Positions 9,524 through 19,072 are shown, numbered from the stretch's first letter. The stretch is 64,000 nucleotides of DNA from Streptomyces sp. TRM64462 (GCF_013362995.1 NZ_JABWDV010000011.1:1-64000); one strand, 5' to 3'. The notes: generated by a model not told the origin, from the sequence alone. Numbers and translations: made by a program.

Positions 9524-11251
9524 ATGCTGTTCCGGAAGCGGAGGGAGCACCTCAGGGAGCGGGCGCGGAGGGCGGCCGTCGGGGGGTACGTCGCCGTCGA
9601 CCGGCGGGCGCCGCTCTCCGAGGCCGGCCGGGAGCTGCTGCGCAAGGCGTTCCCGGACCACTGGTCCTTCCTGCTCGGTGAGCTGGCCCTGTACAGCTTC
9701 GTGGTGCTCGTCCTGACGGGCAGCTATCTGACGCTGTTCTTCGACCCGGGCATGGACATCGCCCCGTACGACGGCTCGTACGCGCCGCTCCGCGGGGTTC
9801 CGGTGTCGGACGCGTACGCGTCGACGCTGCGGCTCAGCTTCGACGTGCGCGGCGGTCTTCTGATCCGCCAGGTCCACCACTGGGCGGCGCTGGTGTTCGT
9901 GGCGGCGCTGGCCGTGCACATGCTGCGGGTGTTCTTCACGGGCGCGTTCCGGCGGCCGCGCGAGCTGAACTGGATGATCGGCGTGACGCTGTTCATGCTG
10001 GCGATGCTGGAGGGCTTCGCCGGCTACTCGCTCCCGGACGACCTGCTGTCGGGTACGGGGCTGCGGACGGCCAACTCGATCGTTCAGTCGGTGCCGGTCG
10101 TCGGCACGTATCTGAGCTGGTTCGTGTGGGGCGGCGAGTACCCGGGCGACATCATCATCCCGCGGCTGTACATCGTGCACGTGCTGTTCGTGCCGGGGCT
10201 GCTGATCGCGCTGATCACGGTGCATCTGCTGATGGTGGTGTATCTGAAGCACACCCATTGGGCGGTGCCGGGCAGGACCAACAGGAACGCCGTGGGGCAG
10301 CCGATGTTCCCGCACTTCGTCACCAAGACGACGGGCCTGATGCTGCTGGTGTCCGCCGTGCTCGTGCTGATGGGCGCGATCGCCCAGATCAACCCGGTGT
10401 GGGCCTTCGGCCCGTACCGCGCCGACCAGGTGTCCACGGACGTGCAGCCCGACTGGTACGTGGGGTTCCTGGAGGGTGCGCTGCGGCTGATGCCGCCGTG
10501 GGAGGACGTCGTGGCGGGCCACACCCTCATGTGGAACGTGTTCCTCCCCACGATCGTGCTGCCGGGGCTGCTCTTCATGGTGCTGTACGTGTATCCGTAC
10601 GCCGAGAAGTGGATCACCGGGGACCTGGCGGAGCACCATCTGTGCGACCGGCCGCGTGACCGGCCGGTGCGCACCGGGCTCGGGGTGGCGGCGATCGTGT
10701 TCTACGCGGTGCTGCTGGCGGCCGGCGGCAACGATGTGATGGCCCTGGTGTTCCGGGTGTCGGTGGAGGCGCTGACCTGGACGTTCCGGGTGGCGCTGAT
10801 CGTGGGCCCGGTGCTGGCGTTCTTCGTGACGAAGCGGATCTGCCTGGGCCTCCAGGCGCACGACCGGCGGCTGCTGGAGGAGGGCGAGGAGACCGGCGAC
10901 GTGAGCCAGAGCGTGTCCGGCGGGCTCGGCGAGAGCCACCGGCCGCTGGACCCCGAGCGGCGGTACCGGCTGCTCGTCAAGGACGTCCCGCGGCCCCTGG
11001 AGCGCCCGCCGGGTGACGCGCCGCTGCGGCACCGGGCGCGGGCGGCGCTGAACTCCTGGTTCTACGGCGACCGGGTGGACCTCCCGGCCACGGAGGCGGA
11101 ACGCCGCCACATCGAGGCCCGGACGCTGGACCCGGCGACGGCGGCGGAGCAGGAGGAGCAGCGGGCGGAGGGGGCGGAGGGGCAGACGGAGGGGCGGGCC
11201 GGGGCCGGGCCGGCGCCGCGCAGGAAGGCGGCGCCCGACCGTCAGTCGTGA
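9524..11251 (+). CDS. QcrB-type menaquinol-cytochrome c reductase cytochrome b subunit (stand-alone copy)
   Basis: This 575-residue membrane protein starts at ATG 9524, 7 nt after GGGAG; GTG 9518 in frame is too close to that site. It has the bis-haem helices: HHWAALVFVAALAVH in helix II and HVLFVPGLLIALITVH in helix IV, giving the four His ligands. The quinol-site motif is PDWY (QPDWYVGFLEG). About eight to nine transmembrane segments are followed by a long charged cytoplasmic C-terminal tail (about residues 430-575), as in actinobacterial QcrB. Canonical qcrB lies in a ctaE-qcrCAB operon; this copy stands alone, without Rieske or cytochrome c genes, so it is a paralog. Its stop overlaps the ctaF stop from the other strand by 10 nt. 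It may form an alternative bcc complex. Confidence 0.92.
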   Translation: MLFRKRREHLRERARRAAVGGYVAVDRRAPLSEAGRELLRKAFPDHWSFLLGELALYSFVVLVLTGSYLTLFFDPGMDIAPYDGSYAPLRGVPVSDAYASTLRLSFDVRGGLLIRQVHHWAALVFVAALAVHMLRVFFTGAFRRPRELNWMIGVTLFMLAMLEGFAGYSLPDDLLSGTGLRTANSIVQSVPVVGTYLSWFVWGGEYPGDIIIPRLYIVHVLFVPGLLIALITVHLLMVVYLKHTHWAVPGRTNRNAVGQPMFPHFVTKTTGLMLLVSAVLVLMGAIAQINPVWAFGPYRADQVSTDVQPDWYVGFLEGALRLMPPWEDVVAGHTLMWNVFLPTIVLPGLLFMVLYVYPYAEKWITGDLAEHHLCDRPRDRPVRTGLGVAAIVFYAVLLAAGGNDVMALVFRVSVEALTWTFRVALIVGPVLAFFVTKRICLGLQAHDRRLLEEGEETGDVSQSVSGGLGESHRPLDPERRYRLLVKDVPRPLERPPGDAPLRHRARAALNSWFYGDRVDLPATEAERRHIEARTLDPATAAEQEEQRAEGAEGQTEGRAGAGPAPRRKAAPDRQS

Positions 11252-11631
11252 CGCCCGGCGAACTCGAACACCATGCCGAACACGCCGGCCGCCAGCACCC
11301 CCACCCCGATCAGCGCGAGCCACAGCCCGAACACGACCCCCACGGCGAGCACGGTCGCGCCGAGCGCGACCATCGGCGGGTACGGGCTGTGCGGCGGGAA
11401 GAAGTCGACGGGGCCGCTGCGCTCACGGATCTCGGAGTCCTTGCGGTCCTCGGGGCGCGACCCCTTGCGGCGCTGGTTCACCGCGCAGAAGAACGCGATG
11501 AGGGCGGACATCAGGAACGACACGGTGAGAGCGGCCGCCCCGGCCGGCTCGCGCGCGAACCAGATGTAGGCCACGTCCGTGACGAGGAAGAACGCGGCCA
11601 CGCCGGCGAACAGATACGCCTCGGTCTTCAC
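11242..11631 (-). CDS. ctaF: Cytochrome c oxidase subunit IV, actinobacterial CtaF type
   Basis: This 129-residue protein starts at GTG 11631 ([15 protein letters not shown]), overlapping the ctaD stop by 4 nt, with GGAGG upstream. It has the typical CtaF layout: two hydrophobic segments (about residues 5-25 and 32-50), a charged loop ([18 protein letters not shown]), the [12 protein letters not shown] segment, then two more helices. Subunit IV stabilises the aa3 oxidase of Gram-positive actinobacteria. It is co-translated with ctaD, while subunits II and III are missing here. Confidence 0.9.
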   Translation of the reverse strand: MKTEAYLFAGVAAFFLVTDVAYIWFAREPAGAAALTVSFLMSALIAFFCAVNQRRKGSRPEDRKDSEIRERSGPVDFFPPHSPYPPMVALGATVLAVGVVFGLWLALIGVGVLAAGVFGMVFEFAGRHD

Positions 11632-13283
11632 CGGCGCACCTCCGGGCGATGCAGGTCGAGGGCGGGCGAGTCGGAGCGGATACGGGGCAGGGCGTGGAAG
11701 TTGTGCCGCGGCGGCGGGCAGGAGGTGGCCCACTCCAGGGACCTGCCGAACCCCCACGGGTCGTCGACCTCGACCTTCTTCCCGTACCGCGCGGTCTTCC
11801 AGACGTTGTAGAGGAACGGCAGCGTGGACGCGCCGAGCAGGAACGAGCCGATGGACGACAGGGCGTTGAGGACGGTGAAGCCGTCGGCGGCGAGGTAGTC
11901 GGCGTACCGCCGCGGCATGCCCGCCTCGCCGAGCCAGTGGTGGACGAGGAACGTCAGCTGGAAGCCGACGAAGAGCGTCCAGAAGTGGATCTTCCCGAGC
12001 CGTTCGTCGAGCAGCTTGCCCGTCAGCTTCGGCCACCACAGGTAGAACCCGCCGAACATGGCGAACACGATGGTGCCGAACAGGACGTAGTGGAGATGGG
12101 CCACGACGAAGTACGAGTCGGTGAGGTGGAAGTCCAGCGGCGGTGAGGCGACGAGGACCCCGCTGAGCCCGCCGAGCAGGAAGGTGACGAGGAAGCCGAT
12201 CGCCCAGACCATCGGCGTCTCGAAGGAGATGCTGCCGCGCCACATGGTGCCGATCCAGTTGAAGAACTTCACCCCCGTGGGCACGGCGATCAGGAAGGAC
12301 ATGAAGGAGAAGAACGGCAGCAGGACGGCGCCGGTGGCGAACATGTGGTGCGCCCAGACGACCGCCGACAGCATGGTGATGGCGATGGTCGCGCCGACCA
12401 TCCCGATGTACCCGAAGACGGGTCTGCGGCTGAAGATCGTGATGATCTCGGTGACGATGCCGAAGAACGGCAGGGCGACGATGTACACCTCGGGGTGGCC
12501 GAAGAACCAGAACATGTGCTGCCACAGCAGCGCGCCGCCGTTGGCCGGGTCGTACACGTGCGCACCGAACTTCCGGTCCGCCTCCAGGGCCAGCAGCGCC
12601 GCCGTCAGGACGGGGAAGGCGAGCAGCGCGAGGATGGAGGTGAACAGGATGTTCCAGGTGAACATCGGCATGCGGAACATGGTCATGCCGGGGGCGCGCA
12701 GGCAGATGATGGTGGCGATGAAGTTGACCGAGCCGAGCGTGGTGCTGAGCCCGGCCACGACAAGACCCATGGCCCACAGGTCGCCGCCGGCGCCGGGCGA
12801 GTGCACGGACCCGTTGAGCGGCGCGTAGGCGAACCACCCGAAGGCCGCGGCGCCTCCGGGCAGGAGCAGCCCGGAGACCACGACCAGGCCGCCGAACAGG
12901 AACAGCCAGTACGTGAGGGCGTTCAGCCGCGGGAACGCGACGTCGGGCGCCCCGATCTGCAGCGGCATGATGGCGTTGGCGAACCCGGCGAACGTGGGCG
13001 TCGCGAACAGCAGCATCATCACGGTGCCGTGGATCGTGAGGAACTGGTTGTACTGGTGGTTGCCGAAGATCTGGGTACCCGGCTGCGCCAGCTCCGCCCG
13101 CATCAGCATCGCGAGCACCCCGCCGAGCAGGAAGAACGCGAACGCGGTCGCCAGGTACATGTTGCCGATCGTCTTGTGATCGGTCGTGGTCAGATAGTTC
13201 CGGAGCCGGCTGCCTGCCTGGACGCGCGGGTTGTCGGGGGGTTCCTGCGGTTGTGGGCGCTGGCGCTGCCCCAGCTGCGGCAT
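11628..13283 (-). CDS. ctaD: Cytochrome c oxidase subunit I (aa3 type, second-copy context)
   Basis: This 551-residue haem-copper oxidase catalytic subunit starts at ATG 13283 ([13 protein letters not shown]) behind GGAGGGG. It has 12 transmembrane segments. The key residues are present: the low-spin haem a His in LTIHGTVMM, the CuB His and cross-linked Tyr in GHPEVYI, the CuB pair in WAHHMF, and the haem a3/a His pair in HLHY. The N-terminal [13 protein letters not shown] is typical of the family. No ctaC or ctaE is adjacent, unlike the main operon in this group, so this is probably a paralogous ctaD-ctaF pair. Placement beside the hydrogenase and a stand-alone cytochrome b suggests a branch of the respiratory chain used under particular conditions. 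Its promoter lies in 13284-13498. Confidence 0.93.
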   Translation of the reverse strand: MPQLGQRQRPQPQEPPDNPRVQAGSRLRNYLTTTDHKTIGNMYLATAFAFFLLGGVLAMLMRAELAQPGTQIFGNHQYNQFLTIHGTVMMLLFATPTFAGFANAIMPLQIGAPDVAFPRLNALTYWLFLFGGLVVVSGLLLPGGAAAFGWFAYAPLNGSVHSPGAGGDLWAMGLVVAGLSTTLGSVNFIATIICLRAPGMTMFRMPMFTWNILFTSILALLAFPVLTAALLALEADRKFGAHVYDPANGGALLWQHMFWFFGHPEVYIVALPFFGIVTEIITIFSRRPVFGYIGMVGATIAITMLSAVVWAHHMFATGAVLLPFFSFMSFLIAVPTGVKFFNWIGTMWRGSISFETPMVWAIGFLVTFLLGGLSGVLVASPPLDFHLTDSYFVVAHLHYVLFGTIVFAMFGGFYLWWPKLTGKLLDERLGKIHFWTLFVGFQLTFLVHHWLGEAGMPRRYADYLAADGFTVLNALSSIGSFLLGASTLPFLYNVWKTARYGKKVEVDDPWGFGRSLEWATSCPPPRHNFHALPRIRSDSPALDLHRPEVRR

Positions 13284-13498
13284 GGGCCCCTCCGGAGCGC
13301 TGAAGGCGGATGCGCGTGTTTCGTCCGGCCACGCGCGTCCTGTGTAGCCCTCCGAAGGGAGCGCCAAACCTCCCTTACGCCCGTTCGGCGGCCCGTGCAC
13401 GCCGCAACCGGTGGGGCGTACGGGACGTCTTCGTCTGCGTCCGGCCGCCCGCACCCGGACGGCACCATGGAAGAGAAGAACGGAAAAGAGGAAGCACT

Positions 13499-14431
13499 GT
13501 GCGCTTTTCGTCTGTACGGCCCTCCCGCCGCGCCTTACTGACCACCGGAGGCGCCGCCGCCCTGGCCGCCGTCGCGGCCGGTGCCGGTACCGCACACGCG
13601 GCGGCCGCCGCGGCGGCGCGCTCGCGCGGGGACCGTGTCACCCGGGAGTTGCGCACGCTGGAGCGGGAGCACGGGGCGCGGCTCGGGGTGTTCGCCCTCG
13701 ACACCGGGACGGGCCGGACCGTCGCGCACCGCGCGGACGAGCGCTTCCCCATGTGCTCGGTGTTCAAGACCCTCGCCGTGGCCGCCGTCCTGCGCGACCT
13801 CGACCGGAACGGCGAGTTCCTCTCGCGGCGCCTGCGCTACTCCGAGGCGTACGTCGAGAAGTCCGGCTACTCCCCCGTCACCGAGCTACGCGAGAACCTC
13901 CGCCACGGCATGACGGTCGCCGCCCTGTCCGACGCGGCCATCCGCCACAGCGACAACACGGCCGCCAACCTGCTGCTGCGCGAGCTGGGCGGGCCCACCG
14001 CCGTCACCCGGTTCTGCCGCTCCGTCGGCGACGGCGTGACCCGCCTCGACCGCTGGGAGCCCGAGCTGAACTCGGCGGAGCCCTGGCGCGAGACCGACAC
14101 CACCACGCCCGGCGCCATCGGCAGGACCTACGGGCGTCTGGTCCTGGGCAACGCCCTGGCCCCGCACGACCGCGAGCGGCTGACCGGCTGGCTCCTCGGC
14201 AACACCACGAGCACCGAGCGCTTCCGCAAGGGGCTGCCCGCGGACTGGGTCCTCGCGGACAAGACGGGCGGCGGCGCGTACGGAAGCAACAACGACGTCG
14301 GCATCGCCTGGCCGCCCGGCCGGCCGCCCGTCGTCCTGGCCGTCCTGACGACGAAGCCCGCACCCGACGCGCCCGCCGACAACCCGCTCATCGCGAGGAC
14401 GGCCGAAGTCCTGGCGGCCGCCCTGACCTGA
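13499..14431 (+). CDS. Class A serine beta-lactamase, Tat-exported, with TTA codon
   Basis: This 310-residue enzyme hydrolyses beta-lactams outside the membrane. The start is GTG 13499 after AAAGAGGAAG. The first 36 residues are a twin-arginine signal ([20 protein letters not shown], then AHA). All class A motifs are intact: Ser87-Val-Phe-Lys90, Ser151-Asp-Asn153, Glu187-x-x-Leu-Asn191 (the general base) and Lys255-Thr-Gly257. The length is normal. Codon 13 (13535-13537), inside the signal peptide, is the rare TTA codon, read in Streptomyces by the bldA tRNA; expression may thus depend on developmental stage. The gene is divergent from ctaD, and the next gene (metS) converges on it. Confidence 0.95.
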   Translation: MRFSSVRPSRRALLTTGGAAALAAVAAGAGTAHAAAAAAARSRGDRVTRELRTLEREHGARLGVFALDTGTGRTVAHRADERFPMCSVFKTLAVAAVLRDLDRNGEFLSRRLRYSEAYVEKSGYSPVTELRENLRHGMTVAALSDAAIRHSDNTAANLLLRELGGPTAVTRFCRSVGDGVTRLDRWEPELNSAEPWRETDTTTPGAIGRTYGRLVLGNALAPHDRERLTGWLLGNTTSTERFRKGLPADWVLADKTGGGAYGSNNDVGIAWPPGRPPVVLAVLTTKPAPDAPADNPLIARTAEVLAAALT

Positions 14432-14447
14432 CCCGGCGCCCGGAGAC

Positions 14448-14485
14448 GGGAGGCGGGTTCGTGGGGGCGGGCTCGTGGGGGGGGG
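14448..14485 (+). other. G-quadruplex-like tract between convergent genes
   Basis: Between the beta-lactamase stop (14431) and the metS stop (14493) the plus strand carries five runs of three or more G separated by 1-5 nt (GGGAGGCGGGTTCG, then longer runs up to nine G). This fits the standard four-tract quadruplex pattern. No classic hairpin terminator is visible, so it may act as a transcription barrier. Confidence 0.6.
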
Positions 14486-14492
14486 TTGGTGG

Positions 14493-14630
14493 TTACTCCG
14501 CCGGCTCCACGCCCGGTGGCAGCGGTTCGGGCTCGTCGGGGTGGGCGCGGAGTCGCAGGATGGCCGCGCACAGCCCGCCCCACACGATCGCGATGGCGAT
14601 GATCATCATGACGACGGCGCCCGCGGACAT
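14493..14630 (-). CDS. metS: MetS-like small subunit of methionine/alanine importer
   Basis: This 45-residue peptide starts at ATG 14630 (MSAGAVVMMIIAIAIVWGGL). It has one transmembrane segment (about residues 4-25) and a short acidic Pro-rich tail. Its start overlaps the transporter stop by one base (TGATG). This fits MetS, the small subunit needed by the NSS-family methionine/alanine transporter MetP of Corynebacterium. Size, topology and coupling all agree. Confidence 0.85.
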   Translation of the reverse strand: MSAGAVVMMIIAIAIVWGGLCAAILRLRAHPDEPEPLPPGVEPAE

Positions 14631-16174
14631 CACGGCTCCTTCCGGTCGGCGGCCCGTTCTGCCGGGGCCTCCATGTCGAGGTCGATGTCCTCGCCCCCCG
14701 CCTTCCACGGCAACAGGCTGAGGAGGATGCCCACGAGCAGCGCGAAGATCGCGACGCCCCAGCCGGACACGAGGAGGAAGCCCGTCGAGTAGCCCTCGTA
14801 GTTCTCGTCGAACTCCGCGCGCAGGCTGTCCACCATCATCCAGCCCAGCACCAGCGGTGTGATGACGCCGAGGCAGATGCGCCACCAGTGTCCGAGCCGG
14901 ATCGCGGACGTCTCGTCCGCGTGCGCCTGGAGCCCGGGCAGCGCCCGCAGGAACCAGGCGATGACGACGAGGGCGACCAGCGCGGCGAGGGCGATGCCGT
15001 ACTGGTTGATGAAGTGGTCGGAGGCGTCCAGCAGATAGAGCCCGCCGTCCGTCGGGTAGAGCAGGATCGACACGATCGCGACCAGGCCGCCGACGCCGAA
15101 CACGGCCGGGAGGCGGCGCATGCCCGTACGGTCCTGCACGGCGGACACGACGACCTGCACGATGGAGATGAGCGACGACAGGCCGGCGATCACCAGCGAC
15201 ACGAAGAACACCACACCGAACAGACCGCCGAGCGGCATCTGCGAGATGACCGTCGGGAAGGCGACGAACGCCAGGCCGAGCCCGGAGGTGGCGACCTCGC
15301 CGACCGGGACGCCGGCGCTGGTGGCCATGAAGCCGAGCGTCGCGAAGACCCCGATGCCCGCCAGGATCTCGAACGAGCTGTTCGCGAAGCCCGCGACCAT
15401 CGCCGACCCGGTGAGGTCGGCGCGCCGCCGCAGGTAGGAGGCGTAGGTGACCATGATGCCGAAGCCGATGGACAGCGAGAAGAAGATCTGCCCGTAGGCC
15501 GCCACCCACACACTGCCGTTGCCCAGTTCGGACCAGTCCGGCGAGAACAGCGCGTCCAGGCCCGCGCTCGCCCCGTCGAGGGTGAGGGAGCGGATCACCA
15601 GGGCGGTGAAGAACACCACGAGCAGCGGGATGAAGATCTTGTTGGCGCGTTCGATGCCGCGCCGGATGCCGAAGGCGAGGATGACGAGGACGACGGCCCA
15701 CACGGCGATCAGCGGCCACAGCACCCCCGGCACGTACGAGGAGACGGTCCCGGGCGACGGCGCGACCTTGAGGAACGTGCCGAACAGGAAGCCCTCAGGG
15801 TCGTCGCCCCACTGCTGGCCGACCGAGAAGCCGACGTACCGCACGGCCCAGGCGAGGATGACGGCGTAGTACGTGGCGATGACGAAGCTCACCATGACCT
15901 GCCACCAGCCGAGCGCCTCGGCGGGGCGGGCCATGCGGCGCAGCGCCGCCGGCGGTGACATGCGGTACTTGCGGCCGATCGTGTACTCCATGATCAGCAG
16001 CGGGATGCCCGCGGTGAGCAGGGCGACCAGATACGGCAGGAGGAACGCGCCGCCGCCGTTCTCGAAGGCGACGGCGGGGAAGCGCCAGATGTTGCCGAGT
16101 CCGATGGCGGAACCGATCGCGGCCAGCAGGAATCCGGCGCGGGTGGCCCACTGCTCGCGGGGCTGCTCGGTCAT
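14630..16174 (-). CDS. metP: NSS-family sodium-dependent amino-acid transporter, MetP-like
   Basis: This 514-residue membrane protein has 12 predicted helices. The N-terminal stretch (WATRAGFLLAAIGSAIGLGNIWRFP) is the signature of the neurotransmitter:sodium symporter family and holds the Na+ and substrate contacts. Other family segments are PYLVALLTAGIPLLIMEY and SLSIGFGIMVTYASYL. The tail is acidic (GGEDIDLDMEAPAERAADRKEP). The coupled MetS-like peptide downstream supports import of methionine and/or alanine with Na+. The start is ATG 16174; the two genes form one operon whose promoter should lie in 16175-16434, shared with the divergent antiporter. Confidence 0.9.
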   Translation of the reverse strand: MTEQPREQWATRAGFLLAAIGSAIGLGNIWRFPAVAFENGGGAFLLPYLVALLTAGIPLLIMEYTIGRKYRMSPPAALRRMARPAEALGWWQVMVSFVIATYYAVILAWAVRYVGFSVGQQWGDDPEGFLFGTFLKVAPSPGTVSSYVPGVLWPLIAVWAVVLVILAFGIRRGIERANKIFIPLLVVFFTALVIRSLTLDGASAGLDALFSPDWSELGNGSVWVAAYGQIFFSLSIGFGIMVTYASYLRRRADLTGSAMVAGFANSSFEILAGIGVFATLGFMATSAGVPVGEVATSGLGLAFVAFPTVISQMPLGGLFGVVFFVSLVIAGLSSLISIVQVVVSAVQDRTGMRRLPAVFGVGGLVAIVSILLYPTDGGLYLLDASDHFINQYGIALAALVALVVIAWFLRALPGLQAHADETSAIRLGHWWRICLGVITPLVLGWMMVDSLRAEFDENYEGYSTGFLLVSGWGVAIFALLVGILLSLLPWKAGGEDIDLDMEAPAERAADRKEP

Positions 16175-16434
16175 GTCGTGTCCTTGGGGTCGCAGAACTG
16201 ACCTGATGGCACGTTAGCGCGGGAAGCCGTACCCGGCGCGGCGGGAGACGACTCCCGGGCGCCGGGCGGGTGGCCGAAAGCGGACGGGTAGGGTGACCGG
16301 AACGCAGTTGGTCCCCGGGGAGGGTTCCGCGGCGGGGTGTCCGCTACATTGCCGGGTCGCGGCAGCATGCGGACCGGGCCCCGGTCGGCGGGCCGCGTGA
16401 GAACCGTCTTCGCTGATCGGGGGATGTCCCACCC

Positions 16435-17736
16435 ATGGTGCTGGTCGCTGTCTTCGGTGCCGCACTGCTCATCGCGGTGCTGTTGTCCGGGCTCGCCGCC
16501 CGGACCGTTCTGTCCACGTCCTTCCTGTTCCTCGTCGGTGGCGCGCTCGTCAGCGACGGGTTCCTCGGGCTGATCCACATCACCCCGGACAGCGACATCG
16601 TGCGCGTGACCGCCGATCTGGCGCTGTTCGCGGTGCTGTTCACGGACGGCATGCACGTGTCGTTCCCGAAGCTGCGGGAGAACTGGAGGAACCCGGCACG
16701 CGCCCTGGGGCTCGGGATGCCGCTGGCGCTGGTCGGCATGGCGCTGATCACGCACTACGTGGTGGGTCTCGACTGGACGACGTCGTTCCTCGTCGGTGCG
16801 GTGCTGGCGCCCACCGACCCGGTGTTCGCCTCGGCGATCATCGGCAAGAAGGAGGTGCCGTCGAAGCTGCGGCAGCTCCTCAACGTGGAGAGCGGTATCA
16901 ACGACGGCCTCGCGCTGCCGGTGGTGCTGGTGCTCATCGCCGCCGCCGGGCCGACGGCGGGCGGGCACACGGACACGTCGTACGGGGCGATCGCCCTGGA
17001 GCTCGGGCTCGGACTGGCGTTCGGTGTGCTGGTGCCGCTGCTGGTCAACGGGCTCGTACGGTTCCGGCTGCTGGGCGCGGAGCCGAAGCTGCAGCCGCTG
17101 CTGCCGCTGGCCATCGGCGTCATCCTCTACGCGGGCTGCCATCTGACGCACGCCAACCCGTACCTGGCGGCGTTTTCGGCGGGCGCGGTGCTCACGGCGG
17201 TGTCGCCGGAGGCGAAGAACGCGTTCGAGCCGCTGGGCGAGGCGCTGGCGGAACTGGCGAAGTTCGCGGCGCTGCTGGTGTTCGGGGCGCTGCTGACGCC
17301 GCAGCTGTTCGGCGACTTGTCGTTCGGCGGGTATGTGGCGGTGGTCCTGGCGATCGTGCTGATCCGGCCCGCGTCCATGCTGATCTCGCTGATCGGTACG
17401 CGGTTCGACCGGCGCGAGCGGCTGGTGGCGGCGTGGTTCGGGCCGAAGGGCTTCGCGTCGGTGGTGTACGGACTGCTGGTCCTCCAGGCAGGCATCCCGC
17501 AGGGGCAGGAGGCGTACACGCTGATCGCCGTGTGCATCGCCTTCTCGATCATCGCCCACAGCAGCACGGACGTCCCGATCGCCAAGGTCTTCCACGTGGA
17601 GAGGCTCGCGGGCATCCCGACGGACGAGGACGAGCACGCGGCCGCCGACCGCGACACCGCTGTTCCGGCCGGCCCGGCCGGGGGCGGCGACGCCTCCGTC
17701 GCGGCCAACGCGGTCGGCGCCCGGAGGGACGCCTGA
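16435..17736 (+). CDS. Cation:proton antiporter (CPA family, NhaP-like)
   Basis: This 433-residue membrane protein has about 12 helices. Conserved segments include LAPTDPVFA and LLNVESGINDGLALP; these hold the Asp/Asn residues that bind Na+ or K+ and protons in the CPA1 family. The start is ATG 16435 (MVLVAVFGAALLIAVLL). The C-terminal 55 residues after VERLAGIPTDEDEHAA are a hydrophilic low-complexity tail of Ala, Gly and Pro. It probably exports Na+ (or K+) in exchange for H+ for pH and ion balance. It appears monocistronic. Ion specificity cannot be told from sequence. Confidence 0.88.
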   Translation: MVLVAVFGAALLIAVLLSGLAARTVLSTSFLFLVGGALVSDGFLGLIHITPDSDIVRVTADLALFAVLFTDGMHVSFPKLRENWRNPARALGLGMPLALVGMALITHYVVGLDWTTSFLVGAVLAPTDPVFASAIIGKKEVPSKLRQLLNVESGINDGLALPVVLVLIAAAGPTAGGHTDTSYGAIALELGLGLAFGVLVPLLVNGLVRFRLLGAEPKLQPLLPLAIGVILYAGCHLTHANPYLAAFSAGAVLTAVSPEAKNAFEPLGEALAELAKFAALLVFGALLTPQLFGDLSFGGYVAVVLAIVLIRPASMLISLIGTRFDRRERLVAAWFGPKGFASVVYGLLVLQAGIPQGQEAYTLIAVCIAFSIIAHSSTDVPIAKVFHVERLAGIPTDEDEHAAADRDTAVPAGPAGGGDASVAANAVGARRDA

Positions 17737-17893
17737 CGGCGTACGCGCCGTGCCCCTCATGGCCCTCCCGGCCCACCCCCCGGGGCCTGCCCGGGCCATG
17801 ATGGACGGTGGAGCCCGGCGCGACGCCCGCCGCACGGTGTGACCCGGAGGTTTCCGGGCACCCGGGCGGGCGACGACGGAAGGAGACGCCGCC

Positions 17894-19072
17894 ATGGACC
17901 CACGCACGGCCCGCAGCACGGTGGTACCCGCGCTGCGGGCCGTGCGCGCTGTCGTCCTCGACACCGACGGCGTCGTCACCGACTCGGCCCGGCTCCACGC
18001 GGCGGCCTGGAAGGCGGCGTTCGACGCCTACCTGCGGGACCTCGCCGCGACGACCGCCGAGGGCGGAGGGATCGCCTGGGCCGGCGGGGTCGGCGGGACC
18101 GGCACGGCGGGCGTGACCGGTGCGGTCGGCGAGGACGGCGGGACCGGCGAGGACGCCGGGACCGGTGGAACCATCAAGGACGGCGGGACCGGTGGGACCG
18201 GTGCGGTCGGCGCGGACGGCGGGATCGGCGAGGACACCGGGACCGGTGGCGACGGCGGGACCGGCGGCGACGGCGGGACCGGCGGCGACCGCGGGACCGG
18301 CGGCGACCGCGGGACCGGTGGCGACGGCCGGACTGGTGGCGACGGCGGGACCGGCGGCGACCGCCGGACCGGTGGCGGCCGCGAGATCGGTGGCGACCGC
18401 GAGATCGGTGGCGACCGCGGGGTGGAGCGGGACCTCGGGGCTGAGCGGGATGCGGCGTGGGCGCGGCCGTTTGACGAGGTGGATGACTATCTGCGGTACG
18501 TGGACGGGCGGTCGCGGCTGGACGGGGCCGCCGGGTTCCTGGCCTCGCGGGGGCTGCCCGCGACGGAGCGCGTGGTGGCGGCGGTCGCGGCCGACAAGGA
18601 GCGGCGGTTCACGGAGCGGCTCCGGGAGCGGGGCGTCGACGCGTACCCGGGGACGGTGCGGCTGCTGCGTGCCCTGCGCGGCGCGGGGGTGCCGCTGGCG
18701 GCGGCCTCGGCGTCGCGGCATGCGCGGGAGCTGCTGGAACGGGCCGAGGTACTGGACATGTTCGACGCGCTCGTGGACGGCGACGAGGCGGCGCGGCTGC
18801 GGCTGCCCGGGAAGCCGGACCCCGCCCTGTTCCTGGAGGCCGCGCGGCGGCTCGCCGAGCCACCGGAGGCGTGCGCGGTGGTCGAGGACGCCCTCGCGGG
18901 GGTGGAGGCGGGGCGGCGCGGGGGCTTCGGGCTCGTCGTGGGCGTCGACCGGACCGGCGGGCCGGGCACCGGGGACGCACTGCGGCGGCACGGCGCCGAC
19001 GTCGTCGTACGGGATCTGGCCGAGCTGATCGCCGACACCGGCATCGGCGCCGCCGAGGGAGGGCCGTCGTGA
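17894..19072 (+). CDS. HAD hydrolase, beta-phosphoglucomutase-like, with long Gly/Thr/Asp insertion
   Basis: This 392-residue protein starts at ATG 17894 behind GAAGGAGA. The HAD core motifs are present: LDTDGVVTDSA (catalytic Asp pair, near residue 24), AASASRHA (motif II), GKPDPALF (motif III Lys) and VVEDALAGVEAG (motif IV). Cap residues resume at WARPFDEVDDYLRYVDGRSR. Between the first cap helix (AYLRDLAATT) and this segment lies an insertion of about 130 residues of Gly, Thr, Asp and Ala that normal enzymes of about 240 residues lack. The role, beta-glucose-1-phosphate to glucose-6-phosphate, is supported by the overlapping GH65 phosphorylase gene, whose product would feed it. Whether the repeat is tolerated or alters the enzyme is unknown. 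Confidence 0.88.
   Translation: MDPRTARSTVVPALRAVRAVVLDTDGVVTDSARLHAAAWKAAFDAYLRDLAATTAEGGGIAWAGGVGGTGTAGVTGAVGEDGGTGEDAGTGGTIKDGGTGGTGAVGADGGIGEDTGTGGDGGTGGDGGTGGDRGTGGDRGTGGDGRTGGDGGTGGDRRTGGGREIGGDREIGGDRGVERDLGAERDAAWARPFDEVDDYLRYVDGRSRLDGAAGFLASRGLPATERVVAAVAADKERRFTERLRERGVDAYPGTVRLLRALRGAGVPLAAASASRHARELLERAEVLDMFDALVDGDEAARLRLPGKPDPALFLEAARRLAEPPEACAVVEDALAGVEAGRRGGFGLVVGVDRTGGPGTGDALRRHGADVVVRDLAELIADTGIGAAEGGPS
18085..18421. repeat. 18-bp minisatellite-like repeats in the HAD gene
   Basis: The tract is built of variants of GGCGACGGCGGGACCGGC. From about 18241 there are roughly ten units of 18 nt each, encoding GTGGD(G/R); the earlier part is less regular. Because the unit is six codons, changes in copy number keep the gene in frame. 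The reverse strand gives a matching Ala/Thr/Val-rich open frame that I regard as a by-product. Confidence 0.9.

Noticed and set aside
11242-13332. Long single frame joining ctaF and the antisense-like region of ctaD as one 696-residue protein
   Set aside because: Only the last 129 codons are protein-like; the upstream part is an Arg-rich shadow of ctaD in another frame.
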